Shown here one piece after another: positions 53,749 to 63,074 of a stretch of 64,000 nt of DNA. Source of the stretch: JAAFHB01 sp963675995 (GTDB lineage: Bacteria; Bacteroidota; Bacteroidia; Bacteroidales; Prolixibacteraceae); assembly GCA_963675995.2 (NCBI GenBank), contig CAXXIY010000001.1, positions 2,728,001 to 2,792,000 on the forward strand. The letters run 5' to 3'. The position numbers and the translations under genes are program-made. The notes under the pieces are model-generated. The model searched no databases and had not been told where the DNA came from. It worked only from the letters and a program-made list of their open reading frames with translations. Positions within the stretch are counted from its first letter, which is position 1; each line of letters starts with the position of its first letter.

Positions 53749-54408
53749 ATGCTTGAAAACCTGAAACACCAGGTCTACAAAGCGAGTTTAAAGCTTGTAG
53801 AACAAGGCCTTGTAATTTATACCTGGGGGAATGTAAGTACCATTGACAGGGCAAGTGGTCTCGTAGTTATCAAACCCTCCGGGGTTTCATACGAGGAGAT
53901 GATACCAGCTGATATGGTTGTGATGGACCTGGATGGGAATATCATTGAAGGAAACCTCAAACCTTCTACAGATACCAATACACATCTTGTCCTTTACAAA
54001 AATTTTAGCCGGATTGGCGCCATCCTGCACTCTCATTCCGAATTTGCGACATGTTGGGCTCAGGCAGGTCGAGCGATTCCTCCATTGGGAATTACACATG
54101 CCAATTTTTTTAACGGCGAAATACCCTGTACTCCGCCTATGAGCATCGAACAAGTGGAAGACGACCTTGAACGCGAGACAGGAAAACTAATTGTCAATAC
54201 TTTTCGGTCGCAAAATATTGATCCAATGCGGATACCGGGAGTCCTGGTATATGGACACGGACCTTTTTGCTGGGGCAAGGATGTAAGCAGCGCCTTCGAC
54301 CACACAGTAGTGATTGAACAGGTGGCACGAATGGCCTATCGTACCCTGGTTTTAAATAAGGTCAATCCCATCGAGAAAAAATTCCTGGATCATCATTTCT
54401 TTGAATAA
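53749..54408 (+). CDS. L-ribulose-5-phosphate 4-epimerase / class II aldolase (AraD-like)
   Basis: 219 residues. Class II aldolase fold: TWGNVSTIDRASG near residue 25, KPSGVSYEEM, zinc histidines in DTNTHLVLY and LHSHSEFAT near 90-95, and HGPFCWGKD near 165. The length and TWGNVS favour AraD over fuculose aldolase. It epimerises L-ribulose-5-P to D-xylulose-5-P. The gene is separate from araA and araB, so a related pentose pathway is possible. 32 bp before the aldose epimerase gene. Confidence 0.88.
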   Translation: MLENLKHQVYKASLKLVEQGLVIYTWGNVSTIDRASGLVVIKPSGVSYEEMIPADMVVMDLDGNIIEGNLKPSTDTNTHLVLYKNFSRIGAILHSHSEFATCWAQAGRAIPPLGITHANFFNGEIPCTPPMSIEQVEDDLERETGKLIVNTFRSQNIDPMRIPGVLVYGHGPFCWGKDVSSAFDHTVVIEQVARMAYRTLVLNKVNPIEKKFLDHHFFE

Positions 54409-54440
54409 TGCCATTCTAAATAATTTCCATTTTTATTACT

Positions 54441-55592
54441 ATGTATTTCAAGAAAAAAGGGCTGATTAAAATTATGGTGATGATCAGTGTTGCATTAGCA
54501 ATCATTTCATGCGCCGAAAGTCAAAAAAGCAATGACCAAAAACGACTTTTTGAAAAAGTGATCAATGGGAAACAAGTGACCCTCTTTACCCTGAAAAACA
54601 ACAATGGCGTGAAAGTAACTTTAACCAATTACGGTGGGAAAATCGTCAATATTTGGGTGCCGGATCGGAAGGGTAAGCTTGTAGACATTAATCTGGGATT
54701 TAACTCCGTTGATGAATATATTAAAGGATCGAAAAGTATTGGTGCAACCGTTGGTCGTTATGCCAATCGGATCGCAAAGGGGACCTTTACACTCGATTCG
54801 GTTACCTATCACCTTCCTATTAATAACGGGTTCAACACACTTCATACCGGAGCTGATAATTTCTCCTCAAAAGTATTCGATGCCAAAACACTAGAATCGC
54901 CCGGAGGGAAATCAGTCGAAATGCATTACCTAAGTCCAGATGGTGAAAATGGTATGCCAGGGGCGCTTGATCTTTATGTCACTTTCAAACTTACTGAGAA
55001 TAATGAGTTGGAGCTCAGATATCGGGCAACGACAGATAAGGCTACAGTCCTGAACGTTACTAACCATTCCTATTTTAATCTGAAGGGAGAAGGGAAGGGG
55101 ACCATCACTGGCACAGAAGTATATATCAATGGGGATAGCATTGCCGAAGTTGCCAGCAGTGAGATGATCCCAACCGGTATTTACCGCAATATTCTGGGTA
55201 CCCCAATGGATTTTAAAATACCCCGGCTCGTTGCCTCAGCTGTTGATGCAGACTATGATCAGTTAAAATATGCAGGAGGATACGACCATGCATGGATATT
55301 AAATAAAAAAGAGAAAGGGGAACTTTCATTCGCGGCAAGCGCTTATGAGCCTGAAAATGGTCGGTTGATGGAGGTGTTCACAACCGAACCATCGATACAG
55401 TTCTTTACCGGTAATTCGCTAAATGGAACACAGATTGGTAAGAGCGGAGTTGCCTATATAAAAAGAAGTGGATTCTGCTTCGAAACACAGCATTTGCCCG
55501 ATTCACCTAACCATGCCAATTTTCCCACGACAGTTCTTCGTCCCGGAGAAACCTTTAATTCTATGACCATTTATAAATTCTCCGTCAGGTAA
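54441..55592 (+). CDS. galM: Aldose 1-epimerase, lipoprotein
   Basis: 383 residues with a lipobox (LAIISCAES near 24). GalM fold: NYGGKIVNIWVPDRKG, GRYANRIAKGTF, LNVTNHSYFNLKG (catalytic His), GGYDHAWIL (second His) and TTEPSIQFFTGN, FCFETQHLPDSPNH (catalytic Glu). It interconverts sugar anomers, here likely in the periplasm on released monosaccharides. Confidence 0.93.
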   Translation: MYFKKKGLIKIMVMISVALAIISCAESQKSNDQKRLFEKVINGKQVTLFTLKNNNGVKVTLTNYGGKIVNIWVPDRKGKLVDINLGFNSVDEYIKGSKSIGATVGRYANRIAKGTFTLDSVTYHLPINNGFNTLHTGADNFSSKVFDAKTLESPGGKSVEMHYLSPDGENGMPGALDLYVTFKLTENNELELRYRATTDKATVLNVTNHSYFNLKGEGKGTITGTEVYINGDSIAEVASSEMIPTGIYRNILGTPMDFKIPRLVASAVDADYDQLKYAGGYDHAWILNKKEKGELSFAASAYEPENGRLMEVFTTEPSIQFFTGNSLNGTQIGKSGVAYIKRSGFCFETQHLPDSPNHANFPTTVLRPGETFNSMTIYKFSVR

Positions 55593-55610
55593 GGAATGGG
55601 GAAGTAAAGT

Positions 55611-55646
55611 ATTAATTGCCATGGTATTCCTGTCATGGCAATTAAT
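55611..55646. terminator. Bidirectional terminator between galM and nagB
   Basis: Perfect 13-bp inverted repeat (ATTAATTGCCATG / CATGGCAATTAAT) with a 10-nt loop, between the ends of two convergent genes. Confidence 0.75.
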
Positions 55647-55653
55647 ATTTAAT

Positions 55654-56487
55654 CTACCATCCCAGATAATCATCGCCATTCCACATCGACTCCGGATCCA
55701 GATGATTTTTCTCGATATCTTTAAAATAGCGATAGGTTCCTACTTTTAAATCAACAGTAGAAGCTTCATCACAGACAATCATACTATTGGGATGTAGCTG
55801 AAGTGCTGATATGGTCCACATATGATTTACCCCCCCTTCGACAGCTTTGTGCAATGCCGTTGATTTATTGTGGCCTGTCAGAAGTATCAGGATCTCTTTT
55901 GAATCCATTACTGTTCCAACTCCAACAGTAAGGGCCGATTTCGGCACTTTAGACACATCATTATCAAAAAAACGGCTATTAACCTGTATTGTATCTTCAT
56001 TAAGGGCTTTATCTCTGGTACGGGATGCAAGGCTTGACCCAGGCTCATTAAATGCGATATGACCGTCAGCACCGATGCCACCCATAAAGAGATCAATGCC
56101 TCCAACTTCCAAGATCCGCCTTTCATAATCGGCACATTCTGCCTTTAAATTTCTTGCATTCCCATCAAGAATATTGACATTTTCAGGAAGAATATCGATG
56201 TGGCTGAAAAAATTATCCCACATAAAGGTGTAGTAACTTTGAGGATGATCTTTGGGTATTCCCACATACTCATCCATATTAAAAGTGATTACATTTTTAA
56301 ACGAAATCTTCCCTTCATTGTAAATCCGAATCAACTCCTTATAGGTACCCAGGGGTGTGCTGCCCGTAGGTAGACCCAAAACAAAAGGCTCAGCCGATGC
56401 ATTCATCGCTTCCTGTATCCTCCGTGCGATATACACCGCAGACCATTTCGCTACATTAGCTGCTTCAGATTGAATGATAAGCCGCAT
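55654..56487 (-). CDS. nagB: Glucosamine-6-phosphate deaminase (NagB)
   Basis: 277 residues from the ATG at 56487. GLPTGSTPLGTYKELI, NMDEYVGIPKDHPQSYYTFM and MGGIGADGHIAFNEPGSS (catalytic Asp/His region) define NagB. It converts glucosamine-6-P to fructose-6-P and ammonia. Its start overlaps the Gfo/Idh gene by about 22 bp, so it is the last gene of a three-gene minus operon. Confidence 0.93.
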   Translation of the reverse strand: MRLIIQSEAANVAKWSAVYIARRIQEAMNASAEPFVLGLPTGSTPLGTYKELIRIYNEGKISFKNVITFNMDEYVGIPKDHPQSYYTFMWDNFFSHIDILPENVNILDGNARNLKAECADYERRILEVGGIDLFMGGIGADGHIAFNEPGSSLASRTRDKALNEDTIQVNSRFFDNDVSKVPKSALTVGVGTVMDSKEILILLTGHNKSTALHKAVEGGVNHMWTISALQLHPNSMIVCDEASTVDLKVGTYRYFKDIEKNHLDPESMWNGDDYLGW

Positions 56488-57541
56488 ATTCCTTTTTACT
56501 ATCTTCAAGCGTTACATTAAGCGGTGCATCAGACATGGCTTTCTTTAACTCTTCAAGTTCATTCATTGGATTCTGTAATGGTAAAGTGATCTGCCCTCCA
56601 TAAGTAGCTCCCCGGAACATCGCCATCATGATTTCAAATCCTGCATATGCATTTTCAAAACAGCAAGGATGAATAATACCTTTATTTAACCAGTCGGCCA
56701 TATCCTGAATGTATCCTGGCATATCCAGGTCATAGTTCATAACCCCTTCACCGGTGAGAATTCCATCTTTTGTTACTGCCTTATAACCGTTTCCGGTATA
56801 TACTTCTGCATAACCTTCAGTCCCGATGGCGCCAATTTTATTTTTACCCCACCAACGTTCTACTTCAGGTATATCGGGTGTTCCACCGCCACATTCAAAG
56901 ATACCACGAACATTGTTTTCAAACTGAACAAATCCCCCAATATAATCCGGTGACGAATGAATATCGGAGAACTTATGTTTGCCGGCAGCTTGCGACATCA
57001 CCCATTGACCTTTTTCGTAATTGTTGAACCACATGGCATAATCAATGATGTGCGACAGCATATGAGCAGCCCATCCATGAGCATAGCCATATACCGTATG
57101 TACTTTACCAATTTTGCCCGAGGCTATAATTTCTTTAACAGCTGAATAATGTTTCCCATAACGGTGCTGATGACTTACTACAACCTTTACAGAACTATTC
57201 GAAAGCAACTCCTTAATTTTCAATCCCTCTTCAGTTGTGAGTGCCACAGGCTTTTCAAAAGCGATCAGTTTGGCACCGCAATTAATACCAATCTGAATCA
57301 TTTCGGAACGGATATTGGGAAGGGTACAGAAGCAGAACACATCAGGTTTTAGTTCGGATGCCATCGCATTAGCATCGGTCCCAATTTTAGGATTACCTAA
57401 AGCAGGTGCAACATCTGTCAGTTTTGCCAGATCTATGTCGCAGATGCCAACCAACTCGAAATTCTCATTTTTATTGAAATAGGTAGCGTGGTGTTTACCA
57501 CGCTTACCCATTCCTACGACCATTACTTTATATTTATACAT
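56465..57541 (-). CDS. Gfo/Idh/MocA-family oxidoreductase
   Basis: 358 residues from the ATG at 57541 (MYKYKVMVVGMGKRG). NAD(P) motif VVGMGKRGKHH, AFEKPVALTTEEG (conserved EKP lysine) near 97, and the C-terminal sheet with VSHQHRYGKHYSAVKEII. Such enzymes oxidise sugar or inositol hydroxyls. Placed after an aminotransferase and before nagB, it may make the keto intermediate that is then aminated. Confidence 0.88.
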   Translation of the reverse strand: MYKYKVMVVGMGKRGKHHATYFNKNENFELVGICDIDLAKLTDVAPALGNPKIGTDANAMASELKPDVFCFCTLPNIRSEMIQIGINCGAKLIAFEKPVALTTEEGLKIKELLSNSSVKVVVSHQHRYGKHYSAVKEIIASGKIGKVHTVYGYAHGWAAHMLSHIIDYAMWFNNYEKGQWVMSQAAGKHKFSDIHSSPDYIGGFVQFENNVRGIFECGGGTPDIPEVERWWGKNKIGAIGTEGYAEVYTGNGYKAVTKDGILTGEGVMNYDLDMPGYIQDMADWLNKGIIHPCCFENAYAGFEIMMAMFRGATYGGQITLPLQNPMNELEELKKAMSDAPLNVTLEDSKKEYAAYHSI

Positions 57542-57565
57542 ATAACGTATAATCAAACTATTAAA

Positions 57566-58681
57566 TTATTTTTTCCAGGCATTCACTAAGTCAATACAGT
57601 AGTCAACTTCTTCATTGGTTAATTCAGGGAACATCGGCAATGAGATACACGAAGCTGCATTCTTTTCAGCATTGGTCAGTGTTCCGCGTATTTCGGCATC
57701 TTTGCCCCATGGATAACCAATCTGTTTGTGAATAGGTATAGAATAATGAGTTTTTGCATCAACGCCATTCGCTACAAGATAATTGAGCAGATTGTCGCGA
57801 TCGGCAGCATCTATTGTTTCAACAACATAAAGATGATAAACATGGCGGTAACCTGGTCTTTGGTAAGGAAGCGTAATAAATTTGCAATCTTTCAGACCAG
57901 CAGTGTAGCGAGCTGCAATGTTAATACGCTGATCGCTCCATGCGGTAATGTGTTTTAATTTTGCGCTTAGAACTCCGGCATGAATATCATCCAGGCGGCT
58001 GTTGAATCCAAAGCTGTGATTATCACGCTTTAAGGAGCCGTGATTTCTGAGTCTGCGTACTTCGAGCTCTATGTCTGCATTATTCGTATAAACTGCTCCA
58101 CCATCACCAAAGGTTCCAAGATTTTTCTGAATAATAAAACTGGTACAAGCGGCATCTGATAGTTCTCCAATTTTAAATGTATCACCGGCAGCGTCAATGG
58201 CCTGGGCATTATCTTCAACTACAAATAGTTTATATTTATCGGCAAGCTGGCGGATTTCATCCATTGGTGCACACTGTCCATAAAGATGTACAGGAATAAT
58301 TGCTTTGGTTTTTGATGTTATGGCAGCTTCCGCTTTTTTAACATCAATGCATCTTGTCTTTTCGTCGCAATCAACTAAAATAACCTTGCATCCTGCAATC
58401 CAAATAGCTTCTGCAGTCGCAAAGAAGGTATTGGCATTGGTAATTATTTCGTCGCCGGGCTTTAATCCTAATGCCATTAATACAAGCCAAATAGCATCTG
58501 TTCCGTTTCCAACGCCAACAGCATGTTTGGTGCCTGTATAAGCAGCAAATTCTCCTTCGAATTGTTTAAGCATAGGGCCCATAACATAAGCTCCGCTTTC
58601 CAATACTTTAGCAATATTAGTATCAATTTCCTCCTTGATACTATGGTATTGCCTTTGGTGTCCATAGAATGGTGTGTTCAT
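57566..58681 (-). CDS. DegT/DnrJ/EryC1-family sugar aminotransferase
   Basis: 371 residues from the ATG at 58681 (MNTPFYGHQRQY). PLP features: VGVGNGTDAIWLVLMALGL, VVEDNAQAIDAA (Asp) and SFIIQKNLGTFGDGGAV with the Schiff-base Lys. It transfers an amino group to a keto-sugar. First gene of the cassette with Gfo/Idh and NagB; it is distinct from the KdnA-like aminotransferase at 59936. Confidence 0.9.
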   Translation of the reverse strand: MNTPFYGHQRQYHSIKEEIDTNIAKVLESGAYVMGPMLKQFEGEFAAYTGTKHAVGVGNGTDAIWLVLMALGLKPGDEIITNANTFFATAEAIWIAGCKVILVDCDEKTRCIDVKKAEAAITSKTKAIIPVHLYGQCAPMDEIRQLADKYKLFVVEDNAQAIDAAGDTFKIGELSDAACTSFIIQKNLGTFGDGGAVYTNNADIELEVRRLRNHGSLKRDNHSFGFNSRLDDIHAGVLSAKLKHITAWSDQRINIAARYTAGLKDCKFITLPYQRPGYRHVYHLYVVETIDAADRDNLLNYLVANGVDAKTHYSIPIHKQIGYPWGKDAEIRGTLTNAEKNAASCISLPMFPELTNEEVDYCIDLVNAWKK

Positions 58682-58868
58682 GATTTGATTTCTCCTTTTT
58701 ATAATTATGATTAATATATGGTTTGTAATAAACCTCAAAGTCCTTAATTATTCAAGGCAATAAAAGTAGGAAATTATTTGGATTTAAGAATTAGAATCTT
58801 CAAAAAATTGTAGGATTCGTTAATAGTTTAAATGGTATCACTACATTTGCTGCCTGTCAAAAATTGAA

Positions 58869-59768
58869 ATGCAAATAGCTCATTTAGGTGAAATCGCGGG
58901 TATACTTACAGCCATCTGCTGGACGGCTTCGGCATTATCTTTCTCATTAGCAACGCGTCGTGCAGGTTCACTGGCCGTAAATATTGCACGATTGGTTTTT
59001 GCCATGGGTATGTTTATGGTCTGGTCGAAAGTTCTGCATGGGAACTGGACTCCCACTGATGCGACTCCCGAAGCCTGGAAATGGCTATCAATATCGGGAC
59101 TTATTGGATTTGTAGCAGGTGATTATTGCCTTTTTAAATCTTATTCGTATCAGTCGGCAAAATTGTCGATGTTAATCATGTCCCTTGCACCCCCTGTTGC
59201 CACTCTTGCCGGCGCTGTGATTCTTCATGAAAGGCTGAACTGGCTAAATGGATTAGGGATGTTATTCGTGTTGTCAGGAATTGCTATTGTGATTTTGAAA
59301 CGTCCGGATGATGAAAATAGTAAGTCGCGGTTGAACTATCCCGTAAAGGGATTGCTCCTCGCTTTCGGAGGTGCAGTTGGACAGGGTGTTGGTGCAGTCT
59401 TTTCAAAACTGGGAATGGGGAATTACGACCCGTTTGCCTCTTCTCAAATAAGGACCATTACCGGTATAGCGGGCTTTGTTGTTATAATTACTCTTGCAAA
59501 AGAATGGCGATCGATCACCTTTTCATTGAAAAATAACCATGCAATGACACCACTTTTAATTGGTTCATTTTTTGGTCCTTTTCTTGGTGTTTCCCTCAGT
59601 TTACTGGCATTTCAACATACCTCGGTAGGGATTGCCTCCACATTGATTGCCACGGTTCCGGTTTTTATCCTGATTCCCTCGGTGATGATTTTTCATGAAA
59701 AACTCAATTGGAAAGAGATCGCCGGAGCATTTTTAGCCGTCGCTGGTATGGCTATATTCTTTCTTTGA
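58869..59768 (+). CDS. EamA/DMT-family transporter
   Basis: 299 residues, about ten helices in two EamA repeats (residues 8-145 and 160-299), with SMLIMSLAPPVATLAGAVILHERL in the first and a matching end (PVFILIPSVMIFHEKLNW) in the second. Substrate unknown. It is divergent from the aminotransferase and 168 bp before the Kdo8N genes. Confidence 0.88.
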   Translation: MQIAHLGEIAGILTAICWTASALSFSLATRRAGSLAVNIARLVFAMGMFMVWSKVLHGNWTPTDATPEAWKWLSISGLIGFVAGDYCLFKSYSYQSAKLSMLIMSLAPPVATLAGAVILHERLNWLNGLGMLFVLSGIAIVILKRPDDENSKSRLNYPVKGLLLAFGGAVGQGVGAVFSKLGMGNYDPFASSQIRTITGIAGFVVIITLAKEWRSITFSLKNNHAMTPLLIGSFFGPFLGVSLSLLAFQHTSVGIASTLIATVPVFILIPSVMIFHEKLNWKEIAGAFLAVAGMAIFFL

Positions 59769-59935
59769 TAAATGATCCGAGACAGGCTGAATGGATAATT
59801 GCCAATTGCACAAACATATCACTGTTTGTACTTAACCCGTTTTATATTGCCATTTATCAGGTTTTGTTTTCAAAATAAATGTAATTTTACAGGTTTTTAA
59901 GAAAAGGAGAATTTTAATCGATTAATAGTTTTATT

Positions 59936-61129
59936 ATGGCAGGTACCGAACTTTTCGGCAAGGAAGAACGAAAAGAAGTATTGGATGTTCTCGAAACTGG
60001 AATATTGTTTCGCTATAATCATGATTCACAACGTAATGGTGTTTGGAAAGCCAAAACATTTGAGCAGGAATTCAGTACCTATCTTGGTACAAAACATACC
60101 CATTTCTGCGCAAGTGGGACAGCAGCTGATTCATTGTCACTGGCGTGTTGCGGAATTGGTTACGGAGATGAGGTAATTGTTCCTCCCTATACATTTATTG
60201 CACCCATTGAGGCTGTTCTGGTAGCCGGAGCAATTCCTGTATTTGCAGAAATAGATGAAACCTTATGCCTTAGTCCTGAAGGAATAGAGAAGGCGATTAC
60301 TCCCCGTACAAAGGCAGTTCTGATCATTCAGGTATTCGGATCAATGGGGAGAATGGACGAGATTATGGCAGTATGCGCAAAACATAACCTCATCCTGATT
60401 GAAGATGCAGCTCCTGCACTTGGAGGAAGCTATAAGGGAAAAATGCTGGGAAATTTTGGTAAAATGTCGGCCTTTTCATTTGACTTTTACAAGATCATCA
60501 CAGCCGGTGAAGGTGGAGCAGTCGCAACCAACGATGACGAGTTGTATGACCGTGCACATAAATATTCGGATCATGGACACGATCATATTGGAAATGCACG
60601 CGGAGCTGAACAGCATCCTATTCTTGGTTATAACTTTCGCGGATCGGAACTTGGAGCGGCAGTGGTATTGGCACAACTTCGAAAGCTGCCTTATATGATC
60701 GAAAAACAAAAAGCACATCAAAAAGTGTTGAAACAGGTAATACAGGAATTTCCTGAAATCAAACTGAGACTTGTGCCCGATGAAGATGGGGATTCAGCCA
60801 CCTTCTTATCTTTCTTTTTACCTGATCCTGAAAAAGCGGTAAAAGTATTCGATGAATTTCAAAAAGAAGAACTCAGTGCCTCCTACTGGTACAGGAATAA
60901 TTTCCATTTCCACCGGCAATGGGGTCATCTGAAAGAGATGAAATCGATCTATAATCTTCCCATTATGAAGATGAACGATGCCCCTGACTACCGGAGTCTG
61001 GAAGTCCCCCAATCGGATGCAATTATGCAACGACTGATGATGACCCAAATCATGGTGAACTGGAGCGAAGAGGAGTTAAACACGTTGGCCTCCAAAATGA
61101 GGTCAGCAATTAAAAATGCACTTAAATAG
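59936..61129 (+). CDS. kdnA: 8-amino-3,8-dideoxy-Kdo aminotransferase (KdnA)
   Basis: 397 residues. DegT family: FCASGTAADSLSL, VPPYTFIAPIEAVL, IEDAAPALGGSYKGK and the PLP lysine in SFDFYKIITAGEGGAV near 180-195. The pairing with KdnB and KdsA matches the Shewanella kdnA-kdnB arrangement, where KdnA aminates 8-oxo-Kdo with glutamate. The family alone would not give the substrate; gene context does. KdnB starts 7 bp after its stop. Confidence 0.87.
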   Translation: MAGTELFGKEERKEVLDVLETGILFRYNHDSQRNGVWKAKTFEQEFSTYLGTKHTHFCASGTAADSLSLACCGIGYGDEVIVPPYTFIAPIEAVLVAGAIPVFAEIDETLCLSPEGIEKAITPRTKAVLIIQVFGSMGRMDEIMAVCAKHNLILIEDAAPALGGSYKGKMLGNFGKMSAFSFDFYKIITAGEGGAVATNDDELYDRAHKYSDHGHDHIGNARGAEQHPILGYNFRGSELGAAVVLAQLRKLPYMIEKQKAHQKVLKQVIQEFPEIKLRLVPDEDGDSATFLSFFLPDPEKAVKVFDEFQKEELSASYWYRNNFHFHRQWGHLKEMKSIYNLPIMKMNDAPDYRSLEVPQSDAIMQRLMMTQIMVNWSEEELNTLASKMRSAIKNALK

Positions 61130-61136
61130 ATTGAAT

Positions 61137-62213
61137 ATGTTTAGAAATTTAAAAGCAGTCGGACGGATACTATATGGCCGCAACAGCTTTGACCAATTAG
61201 GTGATGTACTTGGCGAATTACGTATTGAAAAGGATTCATACGTAATTTTTCTTGTTGACGAATATTTTGAAGGGAAAGAATTCATGAACCGTATCCCGAT
61301 TCTTCCACAGGATATCCTTAAGATGATTGATGTCACTGATGAACCGAAAACAAAGACAGTAGACCAAATCGTGAATGAAGTAAAATCCCTTCGTACAACG
61401 TTACCAGTTTCAGTTGTTGGTATTGGCGGTGGAAGTGTAATGGACTATGCAAAAGCCATCCGTCTGATGTTTACCAACGAAGGTTCATCTGCGCTTTATC
61501 AGGGGCTCGACTTTATTAAAAACAAGGGGGTTCATTGCACACTGGTTCCAACAATTTCGGGAACGGGGGCTGAAGTATCCATGACTACCGTCCTGAGCGG
61601 ACCTGAGAAAAAACTTGGAATCAAAGGAAACTTTACTCCGGCTGATCAATTGGTGATGGATCCTGAATTGATTAAAACAGTTCCCGATCCTCAAAGATTC
61701 TATACGGCTATGGATTGCTATATTCATAATGTTGAGGCCTTTAATGGACATCGTAAAACAGTGATGGGCGATTCATTGGGCACTGAGTCATCACGCTTAT
61801 GCAGGGAGATCTTTTTGGGTGAAGATAGCAGAACTCCCGAGAATGATGAAAAGCTAATGATTGCCTCCTTCCTTGGCGGACTTTCACTCACCTATTCGGA
61901 AGTTGGCGCCTGCCATGCCATATCTTACGGACTTGCCACGGTATTGGGAATTCATCATGGCATTGGGAATTGTGTGGTTTTTAATCAGCTCGAAGAATTT
62001 TATCCCGAAGCGGTGAAAGAATTCAAGGAGATGATGAGAAAAAATAATATTGTACTGCCAACAGGGGTTACTGCAAATTGTACACCTGAAGAGATCGAAA
62101 AAATGATCGACGTCACACTTACTCTCGTCTTTATGTGGGCTCATGTAAGCGGTCCGGATTGGCAAAAGATCATCACCCGCGATAAACTCAGGGGCCTTTT
62201 GGCTAAAATGTAA
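61137..62213 (+). CDS. kdnB: Kdo 8-oxidase, iron-type alcohol dehydrogenase (KdnB)
   Basis: 358 residues from the ATG at 61137 (MFRNLKAVGRILYG). VVGIGGGSVMDYAKAIRLM binds NAD; TISGTGAEVSMT and DCYIHNVEAF, GACHAISYGL, HHGIGNCVVFN supply the metal-binding Asp and His residues of group III alcohol dehydrogenases. The last third closely resembles Shewanella KdnB as I recall it. It oxidises the C8 hydroxyl of Kdo for amination by KdnA. Confidence 0.9.
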   Translation: MFRNLKAVGRILYGRNSFDQLGDVLGELRIEKDSYVIFLVDEYFEGKEFMNRIPILPQDILKMIDVTDEPKTKTVDQIVNEVKSLRTTLPVSVVGIGGGSVMDYAKAIRLMFTNEGSSALYQGLDFIKNKGVHCTLVPTISGTGAEVSMTTVLSGPEKKLGIKGNFTPADQLVMDPELIKTVPDPQRFYTAMDCYIHNVEAFNGHRKTVMGDSLGTESSRLCREIFLGEDSRTPENDEKLMIASFLGGLSLTYSEVGACHAISYGLATVLGIHHGIGNCVVFNQLEEFYPEAVKEFKEMMRKNNIVLPTGVTANCTPEEIEKMIDVTLTLVFMWAHVSGPDWQKIITRDKLRGLLAKM

Positions 62214-62223
62214 AGCAAGAACA

Positions 62224-63054
62224 ATGAAGAAAATAATTAGAGTTGGAAATGTTGAGTGCGGTGCCGATAAATTATTTTTGATTGCAGGACCTTGTGTCGT
62301 GGAAGACGAGAAGACGATGATGGATACGGCTGAGTTTCTGGTCGGATTATCTCAAAAGCTTGATCTTCCGCTAATTTTCAAGTCCTCGTTCCAGAAGGAT
62401 AACCGTAGTTCTTCCGATTTTTATTCAGGTCCTGGAATCGAAAAGGGTCTGGCCATACTCCAAAAAATTAAAGAACAATTCAAGGTTCCTGTACTGACCG
62501 ATATTCATTATCCCGATCAGATCGCAGCAGCAGCTGAGGTGGTGGATGTGATTCAAATACCGGCATACCTGGTGATGCAGACCACCTTGGTTGTTGAGGC
62601 CGCTAAAACCGGTAAGGTGATCAACCTTAAGCATGCCCAGTTTTTATCACCCGAAAACATGATTAAACCTGTAAGAAAGGTGGAACAAGCCGGGAATGAA
62701 CTGATTTTGGTTACCGAGAGGGGTTATGCCTTTGGCTATAATGACCTGATTGTTGACCCGCGGAGTTTTTACCATCTTCGAAATACAGGATATCCTGTTG
62801 TTTTCGATGTTACCCATTCCATCCGCCGATATGGAATACCAAGTTCAGATCCTAAAGGTGGTTCGAGGGAATTTATCCCCACCCTGGCACGAGCAGGTGT
62901 AGCCGCTGGAATCGATGGATTGTTTGTTGAAGTACATCCCGACCCGTCAAGAGCATTATGCGACGCCGCCAGTCAGATGTGCATCGCAGATGTCACCGAA
63001 TTCTTGAAACCGCTGATCGAAATTCATAACGTTGAAGTAAAGTACAGATCATAA
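62224..63054 (+). CDS. kdsA: Kdo-8-phosphate synthase (KdsA)
   Basis: 276 residues. FLIAGPCVVEDEKTMM near 18-33 (Cys24, the metal-dependent class marker), FKSSFQKDNRSSSDFYSGPG, LTDIHYPDQ, VINLKHAQFLSPENM and FDVTHSIRRYG. It condenses D-arabinose-5-P with phosphoenolpyruvate to Kdo-8-P. It lies 10 bp after kdnB and 20 bp before the transaldolase-CBS gene. Confidence 0.94.
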   Translation: MKKIIRVGNVECGADKLFLIAGPCVVEDEKTMMDTAEFLVGLSQKLDLPLIFKSSFQKDNRSSSDFYSGPGIEKGLAILQKIKEQFKVPVLTDIHYPDQIAAAAEVVDVIQIPAYLVMQTTLVVEAAKTGKVINLKHAQFLSPENMIKPVRKVEQAGNELILVTERGYAFGYNDLIVDPRSFYHLRNTGYPVVFDVTHSIRRYGIPSSDPKGGSREFIPTLARAGVAAGIDGLFVEVHPDPSRALCDAASQMCIADVTEFLKPLIEIHNVEVKYRS

Positions 63055-63074
63055 AATTTAAATTTATAATTGAT

